A stretch of DNA of 64,000 bases from contig NC_083394.1 in the NCBI RefSeq assembly GCF_030864355.1, positions 992,001-1,056,000 of the forward strand, given 5' to 3'. This document shows, piece by piece, positions 1-11,500 of this stretch (positions within the stretch are counted from its first letter, which is position 1; every line of letters begins with the position of its first letter). The position numbers were made by a program, and so were the translations under genes. Below the pieces are notes generated by a model. The model was not told the origin of the DNA. It searched no databases and worked only from the letters and a program-made list of their open reading frames with translations. Source of the stretch: Cutaneotrichosporon cavernicola. Lineage: Eukaryota; Basidiomycota; Tremellomycetes; Trichosporonales; Trichosporonaceae.

Positions 1-422
1 TTCTGGCGCCGGGTACGAGCGTATGCTGCAACTTCGTCACCTGAGAGATCGAATTCTTCCTCGGCGTCGGAAGAGACCGTCCATGAGCTTGAGATGGAGC
101 CCGAGCTGCTGCCGAGAGAGGAAAGGGGAGAGGGGATGTCAGGAAGGAGGTGGAGGATGTTGTGGCTGCTTGTCAGCTCGCTCTGGTGAATTCAAACAGG
201 CTGAATCGCAGCCCGCTCCCAGTTAGGTGCTCACCGGTCAGCCAGGACACTCTCGTCGCCTGCCCATGGTATCAATGCGGGGCCGGTCTTGTCAACTAGT
301 TGGGCCTCGTATGCGCGGATATATGCTTGCGGAGGCGGCTGCACTTGGACTGGTTCAGATGGGCCCGCATGTGCATCCGCATGTACTCGTCCTCCTCGTC
401 CTCGATACTGTCGTCGCTTCAT
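1..422 (-). CDS. SWAP/CLASRP-like splicing regulator, N-terminal part (runs off left edge)
   Basis: Two exons are visible, 422-235 and 165 to the window edge, joined across an intron with a GTGAGC donor and a GCTGACAAGCAG acceptor that keeps frame. The translated segment contains ALIPWAGDE...VLADRHNILHLLPDIPSP, which resembles the N-terminal region of the SWAP/CLASRP family (PWQGD...IDRFDVRAHLDHIPDY in animals). After it comes a serine-rich and then acidic stretch. The family is nuclear and regulates alternative splicing. The ATG at 422 was chosen because it has a CAACA context and leads directly into the conserved part. The first ~30 residues are Arg/Gly and Pro rich and do not look conserved. 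It is transcribed away from U1-70K through a ~174 bp shared promoter. The rest of the gene lies outside the window, so the family call is tentative. Confidence 0.5.
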
Positions 423-596
423 TGTTGATGGATGAATGAAGAGGTGGAGGTGGTAAGTGCCACACGCGGCGGCGTTTTTGACCTCCACCACAGAATGTAG
501 CGGATTCGCGCCTGTCATACCTGTCACCCCACACACACACACACCTCTGATTTCGACTCTTGATCCTCTGGCGCATCATCCACAACATAAACACAC
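423..596. promoter_or_regulatory. Shared divergent promoter of two splicing genes
   Basis: Only about 174 bp separate the start codons of the minus-strand SWAP-like gene (422) and the plus-strand U1-70K gene (597). The interval holds a short CA dinucleotide run near 531-544. No TATA box is evident. Inference: both genes use one compact bidirectional promoter. Confidence 0.6.
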
Positions 597-1801
597 ATGA
601 CCGCCCACCTCCCGCCAAACCTGTTGCGGCTGTTCGCGCCCCGCCCGCCGGCCATCTACCTCAGGCCGCTGGACAAGGATGATAGCGACCGCGGTCCCGA
701 CCGCCTAACGGGCATCAGCTCCATCGTCAAGCGGCTCCGCGAAGAGGCCGAAGAGAAGGAGTACAAGGATGGGATGGAGGGACCAAGTGACGAACCCGAA
801 CCCGAACCCGAATCCAAGAAGGAGAATGAGATGGACGTCGACAAGCCCGAGTCCAAGGCCAAGGCCGAGCCCAAGCCCAAGTCGAAGAAGAAGGACCCGA
901 TCGCCGCCGCCGGCGTAATCGGCCAAGAGGCCGTCAAGATGCGTCGTGAGGCGCGCACCAAACGCCAAGTCAAATACAAGAAGGACACTGAGGCTAATTG
1001 TATGTTCCCCCCCCCCCCCCCCCCCCCCATACTTTACTGATGAAAGGGGACCCCAATTCCGACACCAAGGTCTCGGGCGATCCGTACAAGACACTGTTCA
1101 TTTCGCGACTGAGTTCAAAAGCCACGGAGGCGGACCTGCGCCACGAGTTTGAGATGTACGGCCACATTGAGCGAATTATGATCGTGCGCGATCGGAAGGG
1201 CAAGAGCCGCAATTACGCTTTTATCGTCTACGAGCGCGAACGCGACATGAAGGCCGCGTATAAGGATGCGGACGGGATTCCGATCCACCACAAGAAGATT
1301 ATCGTCGACGTTGAGCGCGGTCGCACCGTCAAGGGATGGAAGCCGCGGCGGTTGGGCGGCGGTCTCGGCGGGCGTCCCAAGCCCGTCGTCGAGGCTCCGC
1401 CGACGTTTACTCCCTTTGGCGGACGGGGTGGGTTTGGTGGCCGCGGCGGCTTCCGTGGCGGGAGGGGAGGGGGAGATGGAGGGTTCCGCGGTGGACGGGG
1501 AGGGTTCCGCGGCGGAGGCGGCGGGTTTGGGGGAGGCGGGGGTGGGTTTGGAGGTGGTGGTGGTGGGGGATACCGCGGTGGCCCAGGTGGTGGATTCGGA
1601 GGCGACAGGGGAGGGTTCGGCGGCGGCGGCGGAGGGTTCGGAGGTCGCGGTGGGTTCGGACCTCCTGGTGGTGGTTTCGGCGGGAGGGATAGCGGTTACG
1701 GGCCCCGGGATGGAGGGTATGGCGGGCCACCTAAGCGCGACCACGATGGGCCGGGCGGATTCGGGCACGACGACCGGGACTCGAAGCGGCCACGGTATTA
1801 G
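597..1801 (+). CDS. SNP1: U1 small nuclear ribonucleoprotein 70 kDa (U1-70K)
   Basis: Exons 597-999 and 1047-1801 give 385 aa. U1-70K binds stem-loop I of U1 snRNA and helps define 5' splice sites in the nucleus. The N-terminus has the family opening (LPPNLLRLFAPRPP). The splice recreates WDPNSD...GDPYKTLF just before the RRM. The RRM (about residues 148-225) shows RNP-like stretches TLFISRL and KSRNYAFIVY and ends in the diagnostic VDVERGRTVKGWKPRRLGGGLGG. The C-terminus is a long RGG/glycine-rich tail instead of the RS-rich tail of animals. The intron (1000-1046, GTATGT...GAAAG) carries a run of 22 C just after the donor. If retained, it ends the protein at about 147 aa, before the RRM. The splice site was chosen because it restores the conserved Trp. 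Confidence 0.93.
1007..1028 (+). repeat. Poly-C tract (22 C) inside the U1-70K intron
   Basis: An uninterrupted run of 22 cytosines begins seven bases after the first base of the intron and fills nearly half of the 47-nt intron. It could bind poly(C)-binding proteins or be length-variable; neither can be seen here. Confidence 0.9.
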
Positions 1802-2250
1802 GGCGCGACTAGACACGCAACCGAGCATCCAACAGCTCCAAGGCCTGGCGCAGGTAGAGTAGACGCAAGGGCTTACAGCAGCCCTGCCAGAGTAAGTATG
1901 TACTAGGCAACATGTCAATGTCGTGCTGTATGGTGGGTATGGTAGGTGGCGTGGCCCCCCTTGACGCCATCACTTGACGCCAGCGGGTGGGCGGGGGCGA
2001 AACGATGCAATGCGCGTGCACTAGCTCTGCTCTAGACAACTGACGGTGGGTATGGTAGGTGGCTGGTCGGTAGTCTCAGCCATGCAATGGGCCAGTATGG
2101 AGTGTGGCGCCTGGCCTGGCCTGATCTAACAATACATTATGCACATCAATATACAGAATAATGTATACAGATTTGGACATCTTGATCTTGGGAGCGCCAC
2201 CGGCGACGGCGACGGCGACATAGTGAATCAGGTCAACACCACATCTCCAT
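1802..2250. other. Convergent intergenic region
   Basis: This lies between the 3' ends of U1-70K and the KLRGNPW protein gene. A ~19 bp string (GGTGGGTATGGTAGGTGGC) occurs twice, near 1930 and 2045. No further coding sequence was recognised. Confidence 0.6.
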
Positions 2251-3231
2251 CTACATCTTGGCCGCGAAGAACCACGCGTCCACTGCGATCAGCTGCGCGT
2301 CGAGCATGTACAACGTACTATCGCGGTTATCCTCGCTTGCGCCCGTGTTCATGTCTATAGTAGCACAGAGCTCATAACCGAGATTGTCAAAGGTTGTGAG
2401 GAGCTGTAGGGCCAGGAAGCGCGCGTCGTTGACTTGCTGTGCCGAGGAGGCGTACCATGGATTACCGCGGAGCTTGATCTGGTAACACCGCTCTTCCTTC
2501 AACTTCTGGTTCTGGATGCCGCCCCGCCACGAGTTCTGGTGTGAGGGGAGGAGAGGGAGAGGAGGAGGGGAGGAGAGGGAGAGATCTGTGATCTGTCATC
2601 TGTGATCGCGACTCACGACCACAGTCTGGATGAACGCCTGCTGAACACTTTCGTTTGGCGGATCGATGATACGAATCTTATCCGTTTCCTGGCGTCAGCC
2701 GTCAGCCGCGCCTTTTTGTCCTTACATTAAAAGTGACTGCGAACATGATGCGATGCGCTGGCGGTCCAGCGCGGAACATGAGGCTATCCTTATCCCAATT
2801 CTTCTTTGACAGATCGGTCGACGCAGCGAGATGCCACCCAGCATTAGCCATGGCATGGAGAATGTGAATCATAAGCCGCTTGGCTGGCACGGCCTCGCGC
2901 CCCTGTCCAAACCCTGAGATTAATCACTCGTCCAAAGCATCGCCTTACAAGGATTACCGCGCAGCTTGAACTCGTGCCACCCCGGTCCACCTTCGGAATT
3001 CTGCAAGCCGACCGGCCAAGCAATGGTGAGGGTATTGCGCATCACCTCTACCATATGGGGCGGGAAACCGAGGAGGCGGATTCGGTCTTCTCTACTCAGA
3101 TGGAGACAGGCGTAGAGCGCCTGGGTTTGGGAGGAAAAGGAGGGGATGATGGGGAGGCCCTTGTCCTTGCCAGGGCCATCAGAGCCGTTGCCAAAGTAGG
3201 CGGGGGGGCCGTCGGGGTCGTGCTTGGCCAT
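2251..3231 (-). CDS. Uncharacterised fungal protein with two KLRGNPW repeats
   Basis: Four exons (3231-2949, 2913-2726, 2688-2617, 2535-2251) encode 275 aa. The first junction uses a 35-nt intron and restores FKLRGNPW; the later ones are phase 0. The protein has two copies of a module: FKLRGNPW at about residues 87-94 and IKLRGNPW at about 201-208. In each copy a helix with R(L/F)L..L.H follows, then a G(W/Y).L.A(S/T).D segment. The spacing is about 114 residues. No signal peptide, membrane segment or catalytic motif is visible. I recall similar paired-motif proteins in other fungi without an assigned function, so none is proposed. The first ~80 residues contain SREDRIRLLGFP, which may be the end of an earlier partial copy. 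The start ATG was chosen as the first in frame, with MAKHDPDG. Confidence 0.75.
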
Positions 3232-3594
3232 GTTTGTATTGGAGTGGGAGAGTGGGAGTGGGAGAGTGAGAGAAGGAGAGGTGGTTGCGAGGTATGTAGA
3301 TAAGGGGCATCATGTGAAGACAATGCCAAGGTTGCGTGACGTCAGGATCCCTACTCACACATCACCTTGTCAACACGGCAGTGCAACCTTGTCAACATGG
3401 CTGTGCTACCGGTCATAACCCACTGGCACCAGTTGGCGGCAGATCTACCTGTGCATAGATCCATGCTGGTTGGGTTGGCCCTGGTTGGGAATACTGCGCG
3501 ATATTCTTAGAATCAAAAGTGACAGTGAAGAGTGGAGAGAAGTGCAAGAAGGACGAACGCGCGACTTTTAACGAATAGACTGGTCAAGCGGGAT

Positions 3595-3921
3595 TTAAAT
3601 AACAACAAGAGGCGCGTGCGGCGGAATCCAAAACACGCTTTGACCATCAACTGGTTTGGTGGGGTTGACCAGATCATACTCGGCGCTTGGATGGAGCCCC
3701 ATCAGTAGATGACCGAGTCTCCGCGTCTCGGGGTCTCGCGAGACATACTCATGATGGAGCGCTCGGAGATGGCGTGCACGGATGAGATGACTGAACAGGC
3801 CGAGATGACTGAACAGGCCGAGATGACTGAACAGTGCCGTTCCGCCCAACTCGCGACTCCGCCCAACTCCCGCCCCCGCCCAACTCCCGCCGCCATCGCC
3901 CATCTCCATCTCCCGCCGCAA
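3595..3921 (-). CDS. Doubtful small ORF
   Basis: A 108-codon open frame crosses the 18-bp tandem repeat, giving FSHLGLFSHLGLFSHL, and ends in SAEYDLVNPTKPVDGQ... before a stop at 3595. The last ~45 residues look protein-like, but no family was recognised, the 5' half is repeat-derived, and it lies in what should be the promoter of the MFS gene. It may be a gene relic or chance. Confidence 0.15.
   Translation of the reverse strand: MRREMEMGDGGGSWAGAGVGRSRELGGTALFSHLGLFSHLGLFSHLIRARHLRALHHEYVSRDPETRRLGHLLMGLHPSAEYDLVNPTKPVDGQSVFWIPPHAPLVVI
3784..3837. repeat. 18-bp tandem repeat, 3 copies
   Basis: The unit GAGATGACTGAACAGGCC starts at 3784 and 3802, with a slightly altered third copy at 3820. 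It is a minisatellite-like array upstream of the MFS transporter gene. Confidence 0.9.
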
Positions 3922-4017
3922 CCGCCCACAACGGGCGTCTCCGATACGACCTTTCCTCGACCATTAAGCAACTCATAATACTGCCTATCCCACTACACCC
4001 CGACATCGACATGGACG

Positions 4018-5608
4018 ATGGACGAGGATACCAGCGACAAGCGCTTGGACAGCGAGCCATCCGAGGATAAGGAGGTGGTTGTTGTCGGATGGGACGAGGA
4101 TGATCCCGAGGTGTGTCTTGGTTTCTGTCGCCCCATCACACTTGCTTCCCCAACCCCACACGCTGTCCACGCCAAAGCTCTGCTCACTCTGCTGAGTCGC
4201 CCGCACCTAACCCTAGAACCCGTTCAACTGGCCCCGCCGCCGGAAATACATCAACGTCCTAATCCCAATCTACATCTGCCTTCTTACAGCCGCCAACAGC
4301 ACCAGTACAGGTATAATGGCCTTTTGGGGACCAGCGCGCTTCCACACCACTCGCCTAGGCTTCCAATTCTCCGTAACGTCGTACCTAATCGCATTCTCGT
4401 TCGCTAGTCTGGTCACAGCTCCTCTGTCAGAGTTGTTGGGCCGCAAGAGGATCTACCAGGCCGCGACGATGCTCTCCGCCCTCCTCTTCATCCCACAGGC
4501 ATTGACCACCAACCTCGCCCTTCTGCTGTCGATGCGGGCGATACAGGGCGTCGCTGCCAGTGCTGGAAACGCTTTAATTGGAGGATCTATTGCGGATCTG
4601 TTTCGCGCACGAGAGAGGAGCCTGTCAATGAACCTCTTCGTGCTGGCCAATCTCGTCGGGCAGGGTTTCGCAGGTTTGTTGGGATGGGTGGGGATGTACG
4701 CTGGCATCAGCTGGTGTTATTGGGTCCAAGGAATCGCACTGGCGCTCGGCGCCAGCGCATGTTTTGCTTTAAGCGAAACAAGGGCCGACGTCCTCCTCGC
4801 TCGCAAGGCTGCCCGCTTAACAAGAGAAACGCGAGTTAGACACGTTCCCCCAAACCAAACCGACGAGAGCTTGGGTCACAAGATTCAGATATCTTGTATC
4901 CGGCCCATCCGTGCGTCCTCAAAACTAATAGAATTGACATCAGAATTCATGTTCACGGAACCCATCGTCGCCGCAATCTGTCTCTGGATCGGGTTTAATT
5001 GGTCTTGCATCTACCTGGGGATGAGCAGTACCCTCCTCGTGTTTGGGCAGTATGGATGGTCCCCCGGATGGCTGGGCACGATCCAACTCACCACTGTCAT
5101 TGGCGGACTCGTCGGCTTCCTGTCTTCTTACCACCAAGAAATCCTCTACACCAGAGCATGCAAGTCGTCGTCAACAGGTCAGGCGCGACCCGAAGCCCGC
5201 CTGTACTATGCCATGCTCGGGGCAGCCGTCTTCCCCGCCGCCATGTACGGGTTTGCATGGACGGGAAGACCACATATTCCGTGGCCCGTCCCAGCTCTTT
5301 TTCTCACCATCGCCTTCGCCGCCATTTCGGCCATGTACGCCGGCGTTTACAATTACCTCGCCGACGCTTACGAGACTTACTCTGCTAGCGCACAAGCCGC
5401 ACATGGGTTTAGTAGGAGTATTTTCGCCGCTTGCTTTCCCCTCCTCACCCACGCCATGTATTTCAACCTCGGATTCCCCATCGCATCTACCCTCGTCGCT
5501 AGCATCGCCCTCGTACTAGGTCTCGCTCCAGTGCTCATCTACGTTTATGGGCCACGGCTGCGCGCTAGGAGCAAGGTCACAAGCGCATTGACGCGCGGCG
5601 CCTTCTAG
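4018..5608 (+). CDS. MFS transporter, DHA1-like drug or polyamine exporter family
   Basis: Exons 4018-4110 and 4217-5608 encode 494 aa. The 106-nt intron interrupts the motif DDPE/NPFNWPRRRKY that opens fungal DHA1 transporters. The joined protein has an acidic cytoplasmic N-terminus, then about 12 hydrophobic segments with a loop of charged residues in the middle. Motif A-like LSELLGRKRIY follows TM2, and MRAIQG...NALIGGSIADLF fits TM4-5. The MFTEPIVAAICLW segment at the start of the second half is typical of the family. Family members are plasma-membrane proton antiporters; the substrate cannot be read from sequence. The ATG at 4018 is preferred over the one at 4011, which is in another frame. 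The gene converges on the GT61 gene, with only 104 bp between stops. Confidence 0.85.
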
Positions 5609-5712
5609 AATGTACATTACACTCCCACATCATGCAATCTACACTGCATGACCAAGCCACACACAATCCATGGGCAACACAATATGCTGACGAGGTCTTA
5701 CGGCCCCATTGT

Positions 5713-7311
5713 CTATTCCACCTCGCTGCCATCCCGCCAGTGCCGCGCAATGATGTGGCGGATCTGGTGCGAGATCAACTGCGGGTCGACGACAATATTG
5801 GCACGGTTAACCCCATCAGGGTGGCCCTGACATCCACGGTCGGCGCACTCGAGGGGCGTGCACATACTGTCTTCGGTGACCAGGTAGTGCACGACTCCCG
5901 CCGCAATTGCTAGGGGACTGAAATCGTTCTGCCGTCAGCGCTACTACGCTAAACCCCACTAGGGAACACGGTTTCGGCTGCAGCTCAAACACGGCCTTGC
6001 ACGGCCCAGGCGTCATCCACAAACTATGCGTGAGGCCGTTTCCATGCACGGCAATGAGGAAGTCGGTGCTCGCGATCTGCGCGACCTGGTCCGGGAACGA
6101 GTCGCCATCGACAAAGTGCAGCATGCTGAACTCAACCAGGCCCTCCCTATCAAGCTTGAGCATCTCTTCGACGAGCGCCTCATGTGCCGCGCCGGTGAGG
6201 CGCCGGTTGGTCTCCTGGCGCGTGAGGTACTTAACTCGCGGGCGACGGGTGGGGTGTAGTTTCACAGGCCCATTGTATCCCTTGAGCACGCGTTGCCGAA
6301 GGTTGAGGAGGTAGCCCGGATGGACGGGCATGCGGAGGACGTCGCCCCACGGCTTCCACGCCGAAGATGGCCCGCGATGCCCGGCCCACCGGTTAGCGAG
6401 CACCACGGTGGGCATGCGATATAGCTTGTTGGACGCGGCGCGGGCTTCCCAGGTCGTTCGCGATTCGATCGTAATCCCCGGGCTTAGTCAGCTCTGAAAG
6501 AGGAGCCACTCACAACCACTTTTCCATAAAGAACCTGTTGGCACCGGCGTGGTCTTCCCACTGGTGGTCGTAGTTAAGGCCCTTGGGCGTTTTGTCCAGA
6601 TCATACATGTAGGGGAACGAGACAACCTTGAAGTCGTCGAGCACCGCGCCTGCGCGGTATCGGTAGTGGCTCCAGATACGCCATGCGCCGAGGAAGGTCT
6701 CGCCAATCCAGTGGTAGTAGTGGCAGACGACTGGGGTGAGCTCATAAGACTGAAGTAAGCTCACACATGTCGTCGTAGTTTAGAAGCTGGTGTTAACGTG
6801 ATCATGAAGCGACTTACGAGGGGTGAGGGAAGGTCCTCGGCGGACGAGGTGAGCTCGACCGCATCCTCGAGAAGGATACTCGTGCCGAGCTGGTTCTCCT
6901 CGCGCACGAACGCGTTAATACCTGGCTCGCGGATAGCGAGGATCCGCACAGCTTTATCGGCTGTCGGAACGCCGTCGTGTTTCGGCGTCGACCGGATCGC
7001 AATGTGGTCCACATTTGGGATGGTCCACGGCTGGTCCGTGACGATGTAGAACGAGTCGTTCTGCCAGTACCTGGTATCAGCGCAACCAGTTTGACGGGGT
7101 ACAGATTCTCGAAGACGGTAAACCCGGGTTGGTGGGCCATGACAGTTGTGAGGCGCGCTGGGCGCGCGTATCCTTTCCACTGAGTTTCTCCAAGCTGGAG
7201 GAAGCGCACATCGAGGCGGCGGGGAGAGGCGAGTTTTTCAAAGGCGAAGAATAGAAACAAGACGAGGGCAAAGGCCACGGCATAGGTACGTCTCGAGAGA
7301 CGTTTACTCAT
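5713..7311 (-). CDS. GT61/DUF563-type glycosyltransferase, type II membrane protein
   Basis: Six exons (7311-7103, 7070-6818, 6786-6765, 6730-6514, 6482-5960, 5928-5713) give 479 aa; all five introns are 31-34 nt. A short basic N-terminus precedes a single membrane anchor (about residues 10-27), as in Golgi type II enzymes. Spliced motifs typical of DUF563 appear: FENLYWQNDSFYIVTD, LNYDDM, HYYHWIGETFLGAWRIW, LANRW, and the C-terminal VHGNGLTHSLWM of the catalytic domain. The substrate is not predictable; family members add xylose, GlcNAc or other sugars to N-glycans or cell-wall polymers. The last intron uses GTGGGG as donor and is the least certain junction. The 22-nt third exon is short but needed for frame. 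Confidence 0.82.
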
Positions 7312-8544
7312 GATGTCGGAGGTGAGGTGAACAATGAGGAAGGTTAGGTGATTAGTTTACATGGCTCATGGGGTTGATGGCCTAGTTGGCACTAGCGCTG
7401 GGGTGAGGCTTGGGGGGTGGTGAATGTTTACCTTTAAATGAGGCTGGGCCAATTCAGATTGTTAGACATTGTGATTCCCAAGGTCGTGGGGCTGGCAACC
7501 ACCAACTGGCCACCTGAAGCAGCAACTTGGAAATACCGTCATTCAGCAAACTAGCAGCTAGCAGTGTAATAGTTTGTAGGTTTGTTTCAACACGCGCAAC
7601 AAGAGTGCTGCAACTCGAAGCTTTAGTGCATCTGGGGGCAATGTCCAGCACGGCTTCCCATGACGATCCGCGATTTATGAGATCGACCCATCCCCATCTT
7701 TTGTCTCTCTACCCACTACCTCGTCTACCTCGTACCCACATACCTTGTCTATCAACTTTCACGTCAAACACATACCATTCGGCCATCCAAGGCGTGCGTC
7801 AGCGCACTGCGTCACTGATTAACGACGGATCCGGACTTGAAGCGAGGGGGAGCGCTTCGAGGGAGTGGAGTGAGCACTGGCCGGCTGTTACATCCGACTG
7901 CTAATCAATTAATTGGTAGCTGCCGGCGTCCGCTGACCTGGGCCCTCGGCCCTCGGCCCTCGGCTCTCGCCTCGGGCCCACGCACCAAGCAAGTCGACTG
8001 GCTCTGAAACCCGACCTGTCGGCCGACGGCGACGGCGAGCGACGAGTCATGGTGTGCCGTTCCTCATGCGCGCTAGGCTGCCAGCGAAATTGACTCACAA
8101 CTAGCTGCTACGGTCGCCGAAGCGGTATTCACAAACACGTGTGGCAATCGACCTGTCCTGAAATGATTTCAAGAACGTCTACTCATCCCTGGTTGGCTGC
8201 TTATGTAAAAGAGCAATCCGCACCCTTCCGCTCGGCCGGCATTCAGGTGGCGATTGATTATCTTAGCAATCCTGGAGCCCGCAAAAAGGGAAAATTATAT
8301 CGCCGCCAGTCACAAACTGTCCACAAAGCGCCCATTAGTGCGGCCTCAACCTTTACTCCAACCCCGGAGACGGAAAGACCTCGGGGATGACAGACTAGAT
8401 TCGGCTTCGGGGACGCGCAGGTGACGGTATCTAGGGTCTACCAACCCCAGAATTGCAGACGACTACATTCTTAATAATACCGGGTCATCTCTTTGGAACG
8501 TTCCCAATCATCCACACAGTTACTGCCACACCCACACCCACACA
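7312..8544. other. Long divergent intergenic region upstream of the ABC transporter
   Basis: About 1.2 kb separates the starts of the GT61 gene (minus) and the ABC transporter gene (plus). It holds a run of CCCTCGG heptamers near 7940-7975 and several short frames without recognisable family features. It presumably carries the promoters of both genes. I found no known drug-response element. Confidence 0.5.
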
Positions 8545-11500
8545 ATGAGTCAAGTCTCGCTTCGAGACAGCGGACGCTCAATAGGAGATCACGATGCGTC
8601 AGGCTCGACCGTCGTGAGCACTGCTGTACACAGTCGCTCTCCAAGCTTTACAAACAAGGAGCACAGCCCAATCCCAAAGGAACTTTCCGACACGGCCACT
8701 ATTGCAGAGGAAGTCTCCGCTTTTGAGACAGATCTCAAGGTAGGTCTGATCATGTGCCGCCTGCGTCATACTGTCCTAACACCAGAATTACCAGGCTGGC
8801 CTCGCCACACGAGGCATCCCACCCACCCGTGACCTCTCGCTGGCATGGGACCACCTCTCAGTGCGTGGCATCGGCGGCGCGGACGACGTCGTCTTCGCCC
8901 CAGACCTCGGGAGCATCTTCATGCCATGGACGGTCGTCAAGCAGAAGAAGAGGACGGAGCGGCTCATGGCCGCGCTGCGCGAGAAGCAGCCCGTCGCCGG
9001 CCAAGACACCATGAGCTACCAGAAGGGCATGCCTATCCCGAAGAAGGGCGAGCCTGGTCTGCGCAAGGGCGAGCGCTACCTCCTCAAGGACTTTAACGGG
9101 TTGCTCAGGCCCGGAGAGATGATGCTCGTTGTCGGCCGCCCTGGATCAGGATGTACGACGTTCCTCAAGTCGCTCGCGGGCTTGACATCGAGTTATGCGG
9201 GCACCGAGGGCGGCGTGTACTATGGCGCACTTGAGGCTGGGTCCAAGGCAATGCGGCCGCTTCGGGCAGATGTGTCGTTCAACTCGGAGGAGGACTTACA
9301 TGACCCCAACCTCCTGGTTGGGCGGACGATGGACTTTGCGCTCCGCAACGAGACCCCTGCGCCGGCTGCTCGGCCTCTCGGCGACAACGGCAAGCCCATC
9401 AGCGCCAAGGAATACCAGGACAAGACAAAGCACGACCTCCTCCGCGCGTTTGGTATCGAGCACACGCTCAACACAAAGGTTGGCGACCAGTATGTCCGCG
9501 GTGTCTCGGGTGGCGAGCGCAAACGTGTCTCGCTCGCCGAGGTCCTCACGACCAACGCTCAGATCCAGTGCTGGGACAATGCGACTCGTGGTCTCGACGC
9601 ATCGACCGCACTCGGATTCGCGCGCGTCTGCCGCACTCTCTCCGACGTGACAAACCGCATCAACGTCGTCTCACTCTACCAGGCCGGTAACGGAATCTAC
9701 AACCTCTTCGACAAGGTGACTGTTATCGCCGAGGGTCGCCTCCTTTACTATGGCCCGCGTGCCGAGGCACGCCCGTACTTTGAGGCCCTCGGTTTCGAGC
9801 ACATGGAAGGCGCCAACACGGCCGACTACCTGACTGCCGTGACTGCGCTCAACGAGCGCCAGATCATCCCTGGCTTTGAGGGCCGTGTTCCCTCCACGGC
9901 TGCCGAATTTGCCCACATTTACCAAAACAGCGACGTCGCGCGTCGCATGCGCGCCCAAGTCGACGCGTACCTCGCCGACAAGCCTTTGCGCGATGCGGAG
10001 ACGGCCAGCGCGCGAGAGTGGGACGCTCTCGTCAAGGCCAAGGGTACGATCAAGAGCCTGCCGCAAAAGGTGTCGTTCCTGGCCCAGATCAAGGCCGCCG
10101 CCATCAAGGACGCCCAGCAGCGCTGGGGTGACCAGTGGTCACTTTGGGCTCGCCAAGCTACGACTCTCATCCAGGCCTTGTTCAACGGCTCAGTGTACTA
10201 TGCTCTTCCCCATACTACGGCCGGACTGTTCCTTCGTGGTGGTCTGCTTTTCATGCTCGTCCTCTTCCCGATCATCCTGTCTTTCGCCGACGTTCAGTCG
10301 GCGTTCGTCGGCCGCTCCGTCCTCGCCAAGCACAAGGCTTATTCCATGTACCGCACCAGCGCCGTGCTCGCGGCGCAGACACTTGTCGACCTGCCGATCT
10401 TCTTCGTCCAGATCTTCCTCTACGTCCTCGTCTCCTACTTTATGGCCAAGCTCAAGATGGACGGCGGCCTCTTCTGGATCGCCTTCCTCTTCTCATGGCT
10501 GTCGGCACTGTCCATGACCACCCTCTTCCGCACGATCGGCTACGCTTTCGACACCTACAACGACGCGTCCAAGATCTCGGGTACCGTGTTCACGCTGTTT
10601 GTGCTGTACGGCGGCTTTGTCGTCTACCAGCCATCCATGCACCCCTGGTTCTCGTGGATCCGCTGGCTCAACCCGACGTACTATGCACTCGAGCCCCTCC
10701 TCTCGGGCGAGCTTGAGAACCTCGACCTTTATTGCTCGCCGCCCCAGCTGGCTCCCTACGGCCCGGGCTACGACGGCATGCCTCAGTCGTGCGCGATCGT
10801 CGGCAGCTCTCCCGGCTCTACAATGGTCAGCGGCACTGTGTACTCGCACCAGGCACTCGAGTTTTTTACTTCCCATCGCTGGCGCAACTTTGGCATCATC
10901 ATCGCTCTCTGGATGGCATTCCTCGTTCTCGGCATGTTCTTCCTCGAGCGTCTTCCCGCTGCTGGTAGCACGCAGGGAGTGACGCTGTACAAGCGCGGTG
11001 GCGGTGGTGCGTTCATCAAGGCTGCCCAGAAGAACGGCACCCTCCCACGAGACGAGGAGGAGGGCGGCGAGGCCGCTGTCACGACCGAGAAGCCGCACGG
11101 TGCGGATACTGGCGTGGATGAGATTACCGGCAGCGGCACCACGTTCACCTGGAAGGACATCAACTACACTGTGCGGCACGAGGGCAAGGACCTCCAGCTT
11201 CTCCGGAACATTAGCGGTTACTGCAAGGCCGGCACGATTACTGCACTCATGGGCTCGTCTGGCGCTGGCAAGACTACGCTCATGGACGTCCTGGCTGCGC
11301 GTAAGAGTGAGGGCGAGATCACTGGCGAGGTGCTGCTCAACGGCTCGCCGCTGCCTATCTCGTTCCAGCGTACCACCGGCTACTGTGAGCAGTTGGATGT
11401 GCACCTCCCCCAGTCGACTGTGCGTGAGGCGCTCGAGTTCTCTGCGCTCCTCCGTCAGCCCCGCCAATACTCGGACAAGGAGAAACTCGCGTACGTCGAC

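Larger units (their letters stand above)
3232..4017. other. Intergenic region between divergent genes, with short tandem repeats
   Basis: This separates the minus-strand KLRGNPW gene from the plus-strand MFS gene and should hold both promoters. It includes an 18-bp tandem repeat (3784-3837), C-rich CGCCCAACTCC repeats just after it, and one doubtful minus-strand ORF, listed separately. Confidence 0.5.
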
